From contig CANMPD010000015.1 of assembly GCA_947499635.1 (NCBI GenBank), positions 1-64,000 on the forward strand: a stretch of DNA of 64,000 nucleotides. The letters run 5' to 3'. Shown piece by piece: positions 42,637 through 52,067 of the stretch (position 1 is the first letter of the stretch; the number at the start of each line of letters is the position of its first letter). The translations under genes and the position numbers were made by a program. The notes under the pieces were generated by a model. The model saw only the letters and a list, made by a program, of their open reading frames with translations, had not been told where the DNA came from and searched no databases. Source of the stretch: an uncultured Paracoccaceae bacterium (lineage in GTDB: Bacteria > Pseudomonadota > Alphaproteobacteria > Rhodobacterales > Rhodobacteraceae).

Positions 42637-44139
42637 TTAGATTTGTAAGCGGAAATACAGGGCTTCACTGATATGTTCGCGATTGATCACGTCATCTCCA
42701 TCCAGATCTGCAACTGTACGTGCGACACGTAAAACTCTGTGATATCCTCGTGCGGTCAGGTTGAAACGCTCGACCGCACGTGTGAGATATTTACGCCCCT
42801 CGGTGTCTGGAGATGCGATTTCTTCCAGCAAACCTCCTTCAGCGTCGGCATTTAGGCGTACATTAGGATGGCCTTGAAAACGTTTGGCTTGAATAGCTTG
42901 TGCCGCTGCGACGCGCTGGGCGATGGTCGCTGAGCTGTCCCCTTTCGAGCGTTGCTCTAGGTCTTTGAGCGATACGGATGAAACCATGACGCGTAGGTCA
43001 AATCGATCCATCAATGGCCCAGATATCTTACCCAAATAGTCTTCACCGCATTGCGGGGCCCGGGCGCATGCGCGGTTGGCGTCTGACATGTATCCGCATC
43101 GGCAGGGATTGGCCGCGGCGATCAATTGAAACCGGCAAGGGTACTTAATATGTGCATTGGCGCGCGCGATCATAACTTCGCCGGTTTCTATAGGTTGTCT
43201 TAGCGTTTCTAGAACGGGGCGTGCAAATTCGGGCATTTCATCCATAAACAGCACACCATTATGGGCTAGGCTGATTTCACCGGGCTGAGCTTGACGCCCT
43301 CCACCGACAACAGCGGCCATAGACGCCGTGTGGTGCGGAGAGCGAAATGGGCGGGTTCGATCGATGCCACCGTCTTTTATCAAGCCATGAATTGAATGGA
43401 TCATAGATGTTTCTAAAGCCTCGCTGGGAGTGAGAGGAGGCAACAGCGTGGGCATCCGCGCGGCGAGCATAGATTTCCCAGATCCTGGAGGGCCCGTCAT
43501 TAACATGTGGTGACGCCCGGCAGCGGCAATTTCCATGGCTCGTTTTGGGATTTCTTGACCTTTGACGTCTGATAAGTCCTTATCCGTCACGGCCGAATGG
43601 ACTTCGCCAGGGTGTGCTGTTTCGATTATGGCTTGGCCGGTGAAATGCCGAATAACTTGGGTTAGGGTTTCGGCCCCAATGACACGCACGCTGTCCACCC
43701 AAGCGGCCTCTGAACTTGAAGCTTTAGGGCACAGCAATGCGCGGTCTTGTTCTGCGGCGGTGAGTGCGGCGGGCAGGGCGCCAAGAACTGGCATGAGACG
43801 GCCGTCTAGGGATAATTCACCCAGAACCAAGGTCTCATCGCTGGCGTCTGGAGGGAGGATTTCCAATGCGCTCAATAGTGCAAAGGCGATAGGTAAATCG
43901 AAATGACTGCCTATTTTGGGTAAATCCGCAGGAGACAGATTGATTGTGATCCGTTTCGATGGCAACGCGATTGATAGTTCGGCCAAGGTGGCACGAACCC
44001 TATCACGCGCTTCGCTCACTGCTTTGTCAGGTAGACCTACGATAGAAAACGCTGGCAGCCCTGGAGCAAGGGCGCATTGCACCTCTACGGGTCTTGCTTC
44101 GATCCCGAGGAAGGCGACGGTTTGGACGCGTGAAATCAA
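42637..44139 (-). CDS. comM: YifB/ComM family Mg-chelatase-like AAA+ ATPase
   Basis: A 500-residue protein with the N-terminal Lon-type fold (GLPDKAVSEARDRVRATLAE, RITINLSPADLPKIGSHFDL). The AAA+ domain has Walker A GPPGSGKS (216-223), sensor segment LAHNGVLFMDEMPEF and a cysteine cluster AANPCRCGYMSDANRACARA. The C-terminal Mg-chelatase-like end includes LTARGYHRVLRVARTVADLD. In naturally competent bacteria ComM is a branch-migration helicase that promotes integration of foreign DNA. Whether this organism is competent is unknown, although the nearby island debris shows DNA uptake in its past. Confidence 0.93.
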   Translation of the reverse strand: MISRVQTVAFLGIEARPVEVQCALAPGLPAFSIVGLPDKAVSEARDRVRATLAELSIALPSKRITINLSPADLPKIGSHFDLPIAFALLSALEILPPDASDETLVLGELSLDGRLMPVLGALPAALTAAEQDRALLCPKASSSEAAWVDSVRVIGAETLTQVIRHFTGQAIIETAHPGEVHSAVTDKDLSDVKGQEIPKRAMEIAAAGRHHMLMTGPPGSGKSMLAARMPTLLPPLTPSEALETSMIHSIHGLIKDGGIDRTRPFRSPHHTASMAAVVGGGRQAQPGEISLAHNGVLFMDEMPEFARPVLETLRQPIETGEVMIARANAHIKYPCRFQLIAAANPCRCGYMSDANRACARAPQCGEDYLGKISGPLMDRFDLRVMVSSVSLKDLEQRSKGDSSATIAQRVAAAQAIQAKRFQGHPNVRLNADAEGGLLEEIASPDTEGRKYLTRAVERFNLTARGYHRVLRVARTVADLDGDDVINREHISEALYFRLQI

Positions 44140-44243
44140 GACCCTTCTCCCTTAACAACAAAGGAGAAGGATTGGGCATCATGGTTATCAAGAGGTTAAT
44201 TCTACCGTTAGCGTTACGCGAAAACGACGGCTTATCAATAGGA

Positions 44244-44915
44244 TTAAAACGGCCAAGGTCTGTGCTGCAAAGGCATATCATAGGCACCTGGGTCTTGTGC
44301 TGCCAGCGCCGCTGCTCGCCATGCCTTTACTGCGGGGTCAGTGAGGAGGGTCTCGCAATATGCGTAAGTTTCTTTTGACACGGGCAGATCATACCCAACA
44401 ATACGGGCTGCAAGAGGCGTGTAAAACACATCTGCAAGACTATAGTCACCAAATAAAGGACCGTTTGAGGCGCCCGAGATCTTGCGTGCATGTGCGAATA
44501 ACGTTTCCGCGCGCGCTAAACCAGATTGGATATCGGGTGTGGTCTCAAAACCTTGCCAAACATGTTTTAACTGCATCGGGCAACAGCCGCGCAGAGAGGA
44601 AAAGCCGCAAGCCATTTCCGATACTAACCAACGCGCGGTGGCACGTGCGTGGGGATCAGATGGCCATAGGCCTTCGTGACGTTCGGCCAGTGTCTCTGCG
44701 ATTGCAATGCTTTCGCCAATAATCTCACCTGTCGGGGTTTCTAAAACTGGGACAAGCTTTGCCGGAGCTAAATGTGCCAAATCATCGGCCATTGTCCCCG
44801 AGTAGAGCCCGACCATTTGAACCTGATGAGGTATGTTGAATTTCTCTAACATCAGCCAGCCGCGCAGGGACCAACTAGAATAGAGACGATCGCCGAGATA
44901 AATTTTATATGTCAT
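44244..44915 (-). CDS. Glutathione S-transferase family protein
   Basis: The 223-residue protein has a thioredoxin-fold N-terminal domain (YKIYLGDRLYSSWSLRGWLM with the likely catalytic Ser pair, LVPVLETPTGEIIGESIAIA) and an all-helical C-terminal domain. The ESIAI motif and Pro before VLET bind the glutathione backbone. The pattern YSSWSLRGW is typical of the alphaproteobacterial GST group often listed as maleylacetoacetate-isomerase-like; the substrate is unknown. It lies 104 bases downstream of the comM start and 58 bases from cobC. Confidence 0.88.
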   Translation of the reverse strand: MTYKIYLGDRLYSSWSLRGWLMLEKFNIPHQVQMVGLYSGTMADDLAHLAPAKLVPVLETPTGEIIGESIAIAETLAERHEGLWPSDPHARATARWLVSEMACGFSSLRGCCPMQLKHVWQGFETTPDIQSGLARAETLFAHARKISGASNGPLFGDYSLADVFYTPLAARIVGYDLPVSKETYAYCETLLTDPAVKAWRAAALAAQDPGAYDMPLQHRPWPF

Positions 44916-44973
44916 GTGTAGAGGGTAACCCGAATTATGTTGTTCTCAAAATGAAGAAATTTGACGAACGCAA

Positions 44974-45555
44974 TCAAAGAATTTGATTGATATGGTGTAG
45001 ATCCCAAGTGCCTTTATCGTGGCTGATCTGACTAACGGACAGATTGTCGATCTTATGAGAAAACGCTTGTATTGCTGTTAAACCGCCGGCGCGTTGGATC
45101 TGGCATAGAATTTGGCCAAAATGACCCACAACAATGATGTCTGCACCGGCGTAGGTCTGCGCTAGATAATCCATTTGATGGTTTACACGGGTGCATAACA
45201 TATTCCAGCTTTCGCCTTTTGGGGGTGCAATGTCACCCGGAGTGTCCCAGAATGCGCGGATCTGTTCCGGCGTGTCTGCGTCAATCTCTGCCCAACTGCG
45301 CATTTCCCAAGTCCCAAAATTCATCTCGCGCAGAGCATGACTGTGAGGCAATCGGTTGCGATGACCTACGATGCTATCAGCGGTTGCACTGGCACGAGAC
45401 AGATCAGAAGAAATCACTAGGGCATCTTGAGGCAAGGTATCCGTGAGTTTCGCGAGGCGTTTATGATCAGAGAGGTCGGCCGGAATATCAGTCCATCCGA
45501 CCATACATTTGGCATGGGTTGGTCCGTGACGAACGAGATGAAAGCGGGTGGTCAT
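44974..45555 (-). CDS. cobC: Histidine phosphatase, probable alpha-ribazole phosphatase CobC
   Basis: The 193-residue protein has the histidine-phosphatase fold with the catalytic LVRHGPTHAK (His10), VISSDLSRASATA and the second His in IIVVGHFGQIL. The family includes phosphoglycerate mutases; the assignment as CobC, which removes the 5'-phosphate in nucleotide-loop assembly of cobalamin, rests on its 4-base overlap with cobU. A general phosphatase remains possible. GREMNFG-type LREMNFGTWEMRSW fits the CobC/PhoE branch. Confidence 0.8.
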   Translation of the reverse strand: MTTRFHLVRHGPTHAKCMVGWTDIPADLSDHKRLAKLTDTLPQDALVISSDLSRASATADSIVGHRNRLPHSHALREMNFGTWEMRSWAEIDADTPEQIRAFWDTPGDIAPPKGESWNMLCTRVNHQMDYLAQTYAGADIIVVGHFGQILCQIQRAGGLTAIQAFSHKIDNLSVSQISHDKGTWDLHHINQIL

Positions 45556-46070
45556 GCGTTGCCTTTCAATATCTGTGGCAAGCCTGCGACAACATTCACA
45601 ACCCGGTCAGCTTTGGCTGCAAGTGTGATGTTGAGACGCCCTTGGGCTTCGCGAAAGCGTCGCGCTAGGGCATTTTCAGGAACAATACCGAGGCCGGTTT
45701 CATTTGTTACCACCACAATTTCAGCGGGGCAGCTCTCGAGTGCTGTGAGCAGCTGTCGGGTTTCATATTCTAAGTCATGATCTGCCAGTAGATGATTGGT
45801 TAGCCACATTGTGGCGCAATCCATCAAAACGACCATATCTTTTGTGACGGATGACAGAGCTTTTGTTGCGTCTTGTGGTTCTTCTATAGTGATCCAGTTA
45901 TCGCCGCGCTGGGTGATGTGGCGCGATACTTTGTCTGCCATTTCAGTATCAAATACTTGGGCTGTTGCCCAATACAGACGCGGTTTTCGGGTCGCTATGA
46001 CCCGGGTTTCTGCATAGGCTGATTTACCCGAGGCTGCCCCGCCCAAGATCAGTGTCAATTTCGCATCCAC
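45552..46070 (-). CDS. cobU: Adenosylcobinamide kinase / guanylyltransferase
   Basis: Bifunctional enzyme (CobU/CobP) that phosphorylates adenosylcobinamide and attaches GMP in cobalamin assembly. The start chosen is the GTG at 46070 (VDAKLTLILGG), with GAGGG 7 bases upstream, giving 172 residues as usual; the open frame continues upstream for 132 unrelated codons. Walker A is GGAASGKS (10-17), and DNWITIEEPQDATKAL, LMDCATMWLTNHL and VVTNETGLGIVPEN follow as in the family. It is coupled to cobC by a 4-base overlap. No other cobalamin genes are in the window. Confidence 0.92.
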   Translation of the reverse strand: MDAKLTLILGGAASGKSAYAETRVIATRKPRLYWATAQVFDTEMADKVSRHITQRGDNWITIEEPQDATKALSSVTKDMVVLMDCATMWLTNHLLADHDLEYETRQLLTALESCPAEIVVVTNETGLGIVPENALARRFREAQGRLNITLAAKADRVVNVVAGLPQILKGNA

Positions 46071-46183
46071 TTTGGCGCCCTCACAGTTGCTTTGGCTTGT
46101 GAATATGGGATGTGGATTTTTTTTTGAACCAAAACCTGACCCGTTACGTAACTTAACCAATACCGACGTAATGGAGTGTAGTG

Positions 46184-47062
46184 ATGGCCTTGGATAACAT
46201 TTCAAACAATCCTTTCCCGCGCCGTGCAATGAAGGCGGAGATGTTGGATGCAGAAACAGAGCACGCGCTTGCTTGTGCATGGCGTGACAACCGGGATGAA
46301 GCTGCACTGCACCGTTTGGTAACTGCATATATGCGGTTGGCGATTTCCATGGCGTCAAAATACCGCCGCTACGGCGCCCCGATGGGTGATTTGATCCAAG
46401 AGGCGGGTGTGGGGCTGATGAAGGCAGCTGAAAAATTTGACCCGGACCGTGGGGTGCGGTTTTCAACTTATTCGGCGTGGTGGGTCAAAGCCTCTATACA
46501 GGAATATGTGATGCGCAATTGGTCAATGGTGCGTACTGGATCTACATCGTCACAAAAATCGCTGTTTTTCAATATGCGCCGTGTTCAAGCGCAGATAGAA
46601 CGTGAAGCGCAAAGCGCCGGGCAAACCCTAAAACGTGCGCAAGTTCATATTCGGGTGGCCGAGGAACTGGGTGTGCCGGTGCGGGATGTCGAAATGATGG
46701 ACGGCCGCCTTTCGGGGGCAGATTTTTCGCTGAATGCGACGCAATCGGCTGAGGACGAAGGCCGCGAATGGATTGATGCACTAGAAGATGAAAGTGACCA
46801 AGCCGAGCATTGTGTCGAGGTGGAACATGACCGTGCGCAAATGCGTCATTGGCTTTTGAGTGCGATGTTACAGTTGAGCGAGCGTGAGCAATTTATAATT
46901 CGTGAGCGCCAACTACGGGATACTCCACGAACTTTGGAGAGTTTAGGTAATGAGCTAAAGCTTTCCAAAGAGCGAGTACGTCAGCTTGAGGCGGCAGCAT
47001 TGCAGAAAATGCGCGGGAGCCTCAAGAAAAGTGCGCCAGAAATGCAATTGCTTTTGAACTAA
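46184..47062 (+). CDS. rpoH: Heat-shock sigma factor RpoH (RpoH-II type)
   Basis: Sigma-70 family group 3 factor of 292 residues. Region 2 has YRRYGAPMGDLIQEAGVGLM and KFDPDRGVRFSTYSAWWVKA. The RpoH box is SSQKSLFFNMRRVQ, and region 4 is TPRTLESLGNELKLSKERVR. The ATG at 46184 is preferred over the GTG one codon before because GGAG is 7 bases upstream. The RpoH box departs from the usual QRKLFFNLR, as in the RpoH-II paralogues of Rhodobacterales that respond to singlet oxygen under an ECF sigma factor. I could not find a matching ECF promoter upstream. It diverges from cobU. Confidence 0.93.
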   Translation: MALDNISNNPFPRRAMKAEMLDAETEHALACAWRDNRDEAALHRLVTAYMRLAISMASKYRRYGAPMGDLIQEAGVGLMKAAEKFDPDRGVRFSTYSAWWVKASIQEYVMRNWSMVRTGSTSSQKSLFFNMRRVQAQIEREAQSAGQTLKRAQVHIRVAEELGVPVRDVEMMDGRLSGADFSLNATQSAEDEGREWIDALEDESDQAEHCVEVEHDRAQMRHWLLSAMLQLSEREQFIIRERQLRDTPRTLESLGNELKLSKERVRQLEAAALQKMRGSLKKSAPEMQLLLN

Positions 47063-47163
47063 AGGCGAAATGAATGCCTCGTCAGCATCTGGTCATTGAA
47101 CTTGCCCCTTTTCCCTGAAGGGACAAGCCGATAAGCTTGTATCAAACAGCGAAAGAGGCACCG

Positions 47164-48378
47164 ATGTTTCAGGGCAAACGTATTCTTCTGATCATTGGCG
47201 GTGGTATTGCCGGATACAAAGCTTTGGAACTTATACGGCGTATTCGCGAACAAGGTGGTCATGTGACGCCTGTGTTGACGCAATCCGGCGAAAAGTTCGT
47301 TACACCTTTGTCGGTGTCAGCGCTCGCGGGGGAGGCTGTTCACCGTGATCTGTTTGATCTGACAACAGAAGCTGAAATGGGTCATATTCAGCTATCCCGC
47401 TCAGCAGATCTTGTCGTTGTGGCACCAGCTACAGCAGATTTGATGGCAAAGATGGCGCAGGGGATGGCAAACGATTTGGCGTCGACCTTGTTATTGGCCA
47501 CGGATACGCCTGTGTTGATCGCGCCGTCTATGAATGTGCGAATGTGGGAACACCCTGCAACGCAACGTAACATCGCAACACTCAAAGGGGATGGTATTTC
47601 TTTTGTTGGTCCGAATGAAGGACATATGGCGTGTGGTGAATTTGGCCCGGGGCGTTTGGCTGAGCCTGATGAAATTATGGCTGCTATTATCCGCCAGCTT
47701 TGCACGCGACAGGTGTTAACTGGTAAGCGCATCATTGTCACATCTGGTCCAACACATGAACCGATTGACCCGGTTCGCTATATCGCCAATCGCTCTTCTG
47801 GTGCACAAGGATCTGCGCTGGCCCGTGCTCTGGTGGCATTGGGGGCGGAGGTCGTGTTTATCACGGGCCCTGCAACGGCGGCTTACCCTGAGGGTGCCCA
47901 AGTGGTGCAAGTGGAAAGCGCTCGGGACATGCAAACCGCGGTAATGCAGGCCTTACCTGCCGACGCCGCTATTTTCGCGGCTGCGGTGGCGGATTGGCAT
48001 GTGCGATCAGCCAGTGATCGTAAGTTGAAGAAATCCAAAGATGGCCTGCCAGTGTTGGAATTTGGGGAAAACCCAGATATTTTGCGCGGCGTCGCACAAA
48101 TGACAGATGGGCGTCCTGCCTTGGTCATTGGATTTGCTGCTGAAACCAATGATGTTGTGGATTACGCGATAGCCAAACGGCTGCGTAAAGGGTGCGATTG
48201 GATTGTTGCCAATGACGTATCTCCAAACACGGGCATCATGGGAGGATCTGAAAATGAGGTGACCTTGATCACCGAGGCCGGGGCGGAGTCTTGGCCGCGT
48301 ATGAGCAAAGCCGAGGTGGCCGACACTTTGGTCGCAAAAATTGCGCATGTGTTAAATGGCACCAAGGACGAATTATGA
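47164..48378 (+). CDS. coaBC: Bifunctional phosphopantothenoylcysteine decarboxylase / synthetase
   Basis: Two steps of coenzyme A synthesis on one 404-residue chain. The flavin-dependent CoaC half has IGGGIAGYKALELIRRIREQ, APSMNVRMW and HMACGEFGPGRLAEP with the active Cys. The CoaB half begins at GKRIIVTSGPTHEPIDPVRY and has NRSSGAQG and the substrate loop DRKLKKSKDGLPVLEFGENP. The ATG at 47164 (MFQGKRILL) has AGAGG 5 bases before its preceding bases; nine extra upstream codons are not needed. It overlaps dut by four bases. Confidence 0.95.
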   Translation: MFQGKRILLIIGGGIAGYKALELIRRIREQGGHVTPVLTQSGEKFVTPLSVSALAGEAVHRDLFDLTTEAEMGHIQLSRSADLVVVAPATADLMAKMAQGMANDLASTLLLATDTPVLIAPSMNVRMWEHPATQRNIATLKGDGISFVGPNEGHMACGEFGPGRLAEPDEIMAAIIRQLCTRQVLTGKRIIVTSGPTHEPIDPVRYIANRSSGAQGSALARALVALGAEVVFITGPATAAYPEGAQVVQVESARDMQTAVMQALPADAAIFAAAVADWHVRSASDRKLKKSKDGLPVLEFGENPDILRGVAQMTDGRPALVIGFAAETNDVVDYAIAKRLRKGCDWIVANDVSPNTGIMGGSENEVTLITEAGAESWPRMSKAEVADTLVAKIAHVLNGTKDEL

Positions 48379-48854
48379 CGCTACCCGTGACCCCAAAGAT
48401 TGAAATGAAAATCCTAGACAGTCGTCTGCACGATTGGGGACGGCCGAGCTATCAGTCTGATATGGCGGCGGCTGTGGATCTGTTTGCCTGCTTAGATGAG
48501 ACAATTTTAATTGAGCCCCAAGCGCCAGCTGTTTTGGTTTCATCTGGTTTTGCGCTGGGCATGGGGCATGCGCATCTCGCTGCATTGATTTTACCAAGGT
48601 CTGGCCTGGGCCATAAAAAGGGATTGGTGATGGGGAACAGTGTTGGCTTGATTGACGCAGATTATCTTGGCGAAGTAATGATAAGCATATGGAATCGTAA
48701 TCCTGTTGGTGAAAGCGCATTCGAAATTCACCCCGGTGAACGGATTGCCCAGATGGTCTTTACTCCGATTGTGCGGCCAAGTTTCGAAATAGTGACTGAC
48801 TTCTCACAAGAGAGCGCGCGTGGCGAGGGCGGTTTTGGATCTACGGGCACGTAA
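48375..48854 (+). CDS. dut: Deoxyuridine 5'-triphosphate nucleotidohydrolase
   Basis: Hydrolyses dUTP to dUMP, keeping uracil out of DNA. The trimeric dUTPase motifs are all present in 159 residues: SDMAAAVDLFA, PRSGLGHKKGLVMGNSVGLI, DADYLGEVMISIWNRN, PGERIAQMVFTPI and the C-terminal arm GEGGFGSTGT. The start ATG overlaps the coaBC stop (ATGA), and 13 bases separate it from moeB. The combination coaBC-dut is common in Alphaproteobacteria. Confidence 0.96.
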   Translation: MTLPVTPKIEMKILDSRLHDWGRPSYQSDMAAAVDLFACLDETILIEPQAPAVLVSSGFALGMGHAHLAALILPRSGLGHKKGLVMGNSVGLIDADYLGEVMISIWNRNPVGESAFEIHPGERIAQMVFTPIVRPSFEIVTDFSQESARGEGGFGSTGT

Positions 48855-48867
48855 GGAAAGACAGTTT

Positions 48868-49926
48868 ATGATCTTTGTTCTTGGAGTTGCCGGGATGATT
48901 TGGTGGGGTGGTGGTCTGCTACATTGGAATAAATCCATGCGTTTGGTGTTGATTGCGCTGCTTTATGCGACTGTTGTGCTAATACATTTGACCTTGCCTG
49001 CGACGTCGTCATTGCGTGTCGCAACCGGTGGTACTGCGACGCTTTGGTTGATCCTTGGCGGTTTGGGTACTTTGGTTTTTGGTTATGCATGGGGCATCTC
49101 GAAATTGCGTCAACGTGCAACCCTGCCCGAGAAGACCGCAGATAGCGCAACACCAGCAACGTTTTCAGAGACGGAATTGAACCGGTACGCCCGTCATATC
49201 ATGTTACGCGAGCTTGGTGGAAAAGGACAAAAGCGGCTGAAAGCGGCAAAGGTTTTAGTGATCGGCGCCGGGGGGCTTGGGGCGCCTGTTTTGCAATATT
49301 TGACCGCTGCAGGTGTCGGAACGATTGGCGTCATTGATGATGATGTCGTTGAAAATTCAAATCTACAGCGACAGGTCATTCACCATGATGCAGATATTGG
49401 CACACCCAAAGTTTTTTCTGCCCAAGCAACACTGAGTGCACAGAATCCATTTGTAAAAGTCTTGCCTTTTCATCGGTGTTTTACCGATGATATCGCTGCT
49501 GAGCTGTTGGGAGACTTTGATCTCATCTTGGATGGTAGCGATAATTTCGAAACACGGTATTTGGCGAATGCGACAGCCGTGGCATTGGGCAAGCCATTGA
49601 TTTCCGGCGCATTGAGCCAATGGGAAGGGCAGGTGTCTTTGTTTGACCCTGCGCGCGGTGGGCCATGTTATCAGTGTATATTCCCATCAGCCCCATCCGC
49701 AGGTTTGGCCCCAAGTTGTGCAGAGGCTGGTGTTATCGCACCATTGCCAGGTGTTTTGGGCGCAATGATGGCTGTTGAGGCGCTGAAACAAATCACAAAA
49801 TCCGGCGATGGGTTGCGTGGTCAGATGATGATTTATGATGGGTTGTATGGCGAGACGCGTAAAATCGCATTGAAATCACGACCCGATTGTCCGGTATGCG
49901 GTCACGGATTGGATAAGACTGAGTAA
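48868..49926 (+). CDS. moeB: MoeB/ThiF-type adenylyltransferase with N-terminal membrane domain
   Basis: E1-like enzyme that adenylates the C-terminal glycine of MoaD or ThiS-like sulfur carriers for molybdopterin (or thiamine) synthesis. The start at 48868 has AAGGAAAG upstream. Residues 1-80 form two or three hydrophobic helices (FVLGVAGMIWWGGGLLHW, LVLIALLYATVVLIHLTLP, LWLILGGLGTLVFGYAW). The ThiF domain follows: ETELNRYARHIMLRELGGKG, VLVIGAGGLGAPVLQYLTAA, DDVVENSNLQRQ, LDGSDNFETRYLAN. Cysteine pairs CYQC and CPVCG bind zinc. No rhodanese domain is fused. The membrane extension is unlike the soluble enteric enzyme and would place the activity at the inner membrane. Confidence 0.88.
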   Translation: MIFVLGVAGMIWWGGGLLHWNKSMRLVLIALLYATVVLIHLTLPATSSLRVATGGTATLWLILGGLGTLVFGYAWGISKLRQRATLPEKTADSATPATFSETELNRYARHIMLRELGGKGQKRLKAAKVLVIGAGGLGAPVLQYLTAAGVGTIGVIDDDVVENSNLQRQVIHHDADIGTPKVFSAQATLSAQNPFVKVLPFHRCFTDDIAAELLGDFDLILDGSDNFETRYLANATAVALGKPLISGALSQWEGQVSLFDPARGGPCYQCIFPSAPSAGLAPSCAEAGVIAPLPGVLGAMMAVEALKQITKSGDGLRGQMMIYDGLYGETRKIALKSRPDCPVCGHGLDKTE

Positions 49927-50001
49927 CCAGCACACACAAGTCGCATTGCGGCGGGGCGGGCAAGACGCTAGCGTTGGGGGAAACATACTCATGAGGTCTC
50001 C

Positions 50002-52020
50002 ATGGCAAACCCACTGCTATCTGATTGGTCCACGCCCTTTGGCATTGCTCCTTTTGCAGAAATTTCCGACGACGATTTTGCACCTGCTCTTGATGCCGCG
50101 CTTGAAGCTCATAATGCTCAGATAGCAGCGATTGTTAGCACGACTGACGCGCCAAGCTTTGCAAATGTTGTCGAGGCGCTTGAAACACCCTGCCAGCCGC
50201 TGGAACAAGTGTTGTCTGTATTTTATTCCCTTGCTGGTGCAGATAGTAACCCAGCGCGTGAAGCATTGCAGCGAGAGTTTTCTCCTAAACTTGCGGCGCA
50301 TTTTTCGGCGATTACGGCGAATAAAACCTTGTTCTCCAAAGTCCAGGCTGTATGGGATCAGCGAGAGACACTTGATCTGAGCGATGAACAGGCCCGGGTC
50401 TTGATGCTGACATACCGTGGCTTTGTACGTGGAGGTGCGGCACTGGAAGGCGCAGATGATGTCCGTATGCAGCAGATCAAATCACGTTTGGCGACGTTGG
50501 GAACGCAGTTTACCCAGAATTTATTGTCCGATGAACGCAGTTGGTCTCTTCCTTTGTCCGAGGATGATTTGATCGGCTTGCCGGAATTCGTTGTCGCCGC
50601 CGCGCGTGCTGCAGGTAAGGATCAGGGCGCCGAGGGGCCAGTTGTTACACTTGCACGGTCAGTGATTACGCCGTTTCTTAAGTTTTCTCCGCGTCGTGAC
50701 CTGCGTGAAGCCTCATTTGCAGCGTGGTCTGCGCGGGGTGCGAATGGCGGTGATGCAGATAACCGTGCGATTGCGGCTGAGATCCTCAGTTTGCGTGAGG
50801 AGCGCGCCAAGTTACTGGGGTATAAAAGTTTTGCGGCATACAAACTGGAGACCGAAATGGCGGGCACGCCTGATGCGGTTCATGATCTTTTGATGCAAGT
50901 TTGGGAACCAGCCAAGGCGCAGGCCGACCAAGATGCGGATCATTTGACTGCGATGTTACATAAAGATGGCTTTAACGGTGATCTAAAACCGTGGGATTGG
51001 CATTTTTATTCTGAGCAGCGCCGCAAAGCTGAACATGATCTGGATGAGGCCGTACTCAAGCCTTATCTGCAATTGGATCGTATGATCGAAGCTTCCTTTT
51101 CCTGTGCCAACCGCTTGTTTGGTTTAGAATTCACGCCAATGGATGTGCCACTATATCATCCAGATTGTCGCGCATGGGAGGTGACACGTGATGGTAAACA
51201 TGTGGCTGTGTTTATCGGGGACTATTTTGCACGCGGATCAAAACGGTCAGGTGCATGGTGTTCTGCAATGCGATCACAGGCAAAGTTTCCCGTGGAACAG
51301 TCGCCGATTGTGATTAATGTATGTAACTTTGCCAAAGGCGATCCTGCATTGTTAAGTTGGGATGACGCACGGACGTTGTTTCATGAATTTGGTCATGCGC
51401 TGCATCAAATGTTGTCGAATGTGACCTATGAAAGTGTCTCAGGCACATCGGTGTCTCGCGATTTCGTAGAGCTCCCAAGCCAGCTTTATGAACATTGGCT
51501 AGAGGTTCCTGAGGTGTTGCGCGAGTTCGCAACACATGTAGAGACCGGCAAGGCGATGCCGCAGGATCTACTCGACAAAGTTCTGGGTGCGGCGACCTAT
51601 GATATGGGGTTCCAGACCGTTGAATATGTCGCCTCTGCGCTGGTAGATCTGGCGTTTCATGATGGCGATGCTCCGGCGGACCCAATGGCTAAACAGGCCG
51701 AACTTTTGGAACAAATTGGTATGCCCGCGGCAATTACTATGCGCCATGCCACACCACATTTCGCGCATGTATTTTCGGGCGATGGTTATTCCAGCGGGTA
51801 TTATAGCTATATGTGGTCCGAAGTGATGGATGCGGATGCATTTGCAGCCTTTGAGGAGGCTAGCGGAGCCTTTGATGCAGAACGTGCGCAAGCGCTAGAG
51901 ACGCATATTTTGTCTAAGGGTGGGTCTGTTGATGCAGCGGATTTGTACAGGGCATTTCGTGGCCGGTTGCCAGGTGTTGACGCACTGTTGAAAGGGCGGG
52001 GCTTATCCGCTGCTGAATAA
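50002..52020 (+). CDS. M3-family metallopeptidase (Dcp / oligopeptidase A type)
   Basis: Cytoplasmic zinc peptidase of 672 residues that degrades short peptides. The zinc motif is FHEFGHALHQ (His461, Glu462, His465), with the third ligand in the downstream helix near FVELPSQLYEHW. The N-terminus NPLLSDWSTPFGIAPFAEIS and the C-terminal FQTVEYVASALVDLAFHDGD and FSGDGYSSGYYSYMWSEVMD are typical. The N-terminal sequence favours peptidyl-dipeptidase Dcp over PrlC, but I leave the choice open. GAGGTCTCC precedes the ATG. A shared terminator lies after it. Confidence 0.92.
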   Translation: MANPLLSDWSTPFGIAPFAEISDDDFAPALDAALEAHNAQIAAIVSTTDAPSFANVVEALETPCQPLEQVLSVFYSLAGADSNPAREALQREFSPKLAAHFSAITANKTLFSKVQAVWDQRETLDLSDEQARVLMLTYRGFVRGGAALEGADDVRMQQIKSRLATLGTQFTQNLLSDERSWSLPLSEDDLIGLPEFVVAAARAAGKDQGAEGPVVTLARSVITPFLKFSPRRDLREASFAAWSARGANGGDADNRAIAAEILSLREERAKLLGYKSFAAYKLETEMAGTPDAVHDLLMQVWEPAKAQADQDADHLTAMLHKDGFNGDLKPWDWHFYSEQRRKAEHDLDEAVLKPYLQLDRMIEASFSCANRLFGLEFTPMDVPLYHPDCRAWEVTRDGKHVAVFIGDYFARGSKRSGAWCSAMRSQAKFPVEQSPIVINVCNFAKGDPALLSWDDARTLFHEFGHALHQMLSNVTYESVSGTSVSRDFVELPSQLYEHWLEVPEVLREFATHVETGKAMPQDLLDKVLGAATYDMGFQTVEYVASALVDLAFHDGDAPADPMAKQAELLEQIGMPAAITMRHATPHFAHVFSGDGYSSGYYSYMWSEVMDADAFAAFEEASGAFDAERAQALETHILSKGGSVDAADLYRAFRGRLPGVDALLKGRGLSAAE

Positions 52021-52037
52021 TCAATTGCAAAGCGAAC

Positions 52038-52063
52038 TGACGAGGGCTGTTTTGCCCTCGTCA
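52038..52063 (+). terminator. Bidirectional terminator between the M3 peptidase and ghrA genes
   Basis: TGACGAGGGC (52038-52047) and GCCCTCGTCA (52054-52063) form a perfect 10-bp stem around TGTTTT, placed between the ends of two converging genes. Confidence 0.85.
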
Positions 52064-52067
52064 AGAA

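Noticed and set aside
46110-46180. ECF-type promoter (GAAC ... CGTT) upstream of rpoH
   Set aside because: The spacing between GAAC and CGTT is about 12 bases, not the 16-17 expected, so it does not fit the general stress or RpoE-type promoters.
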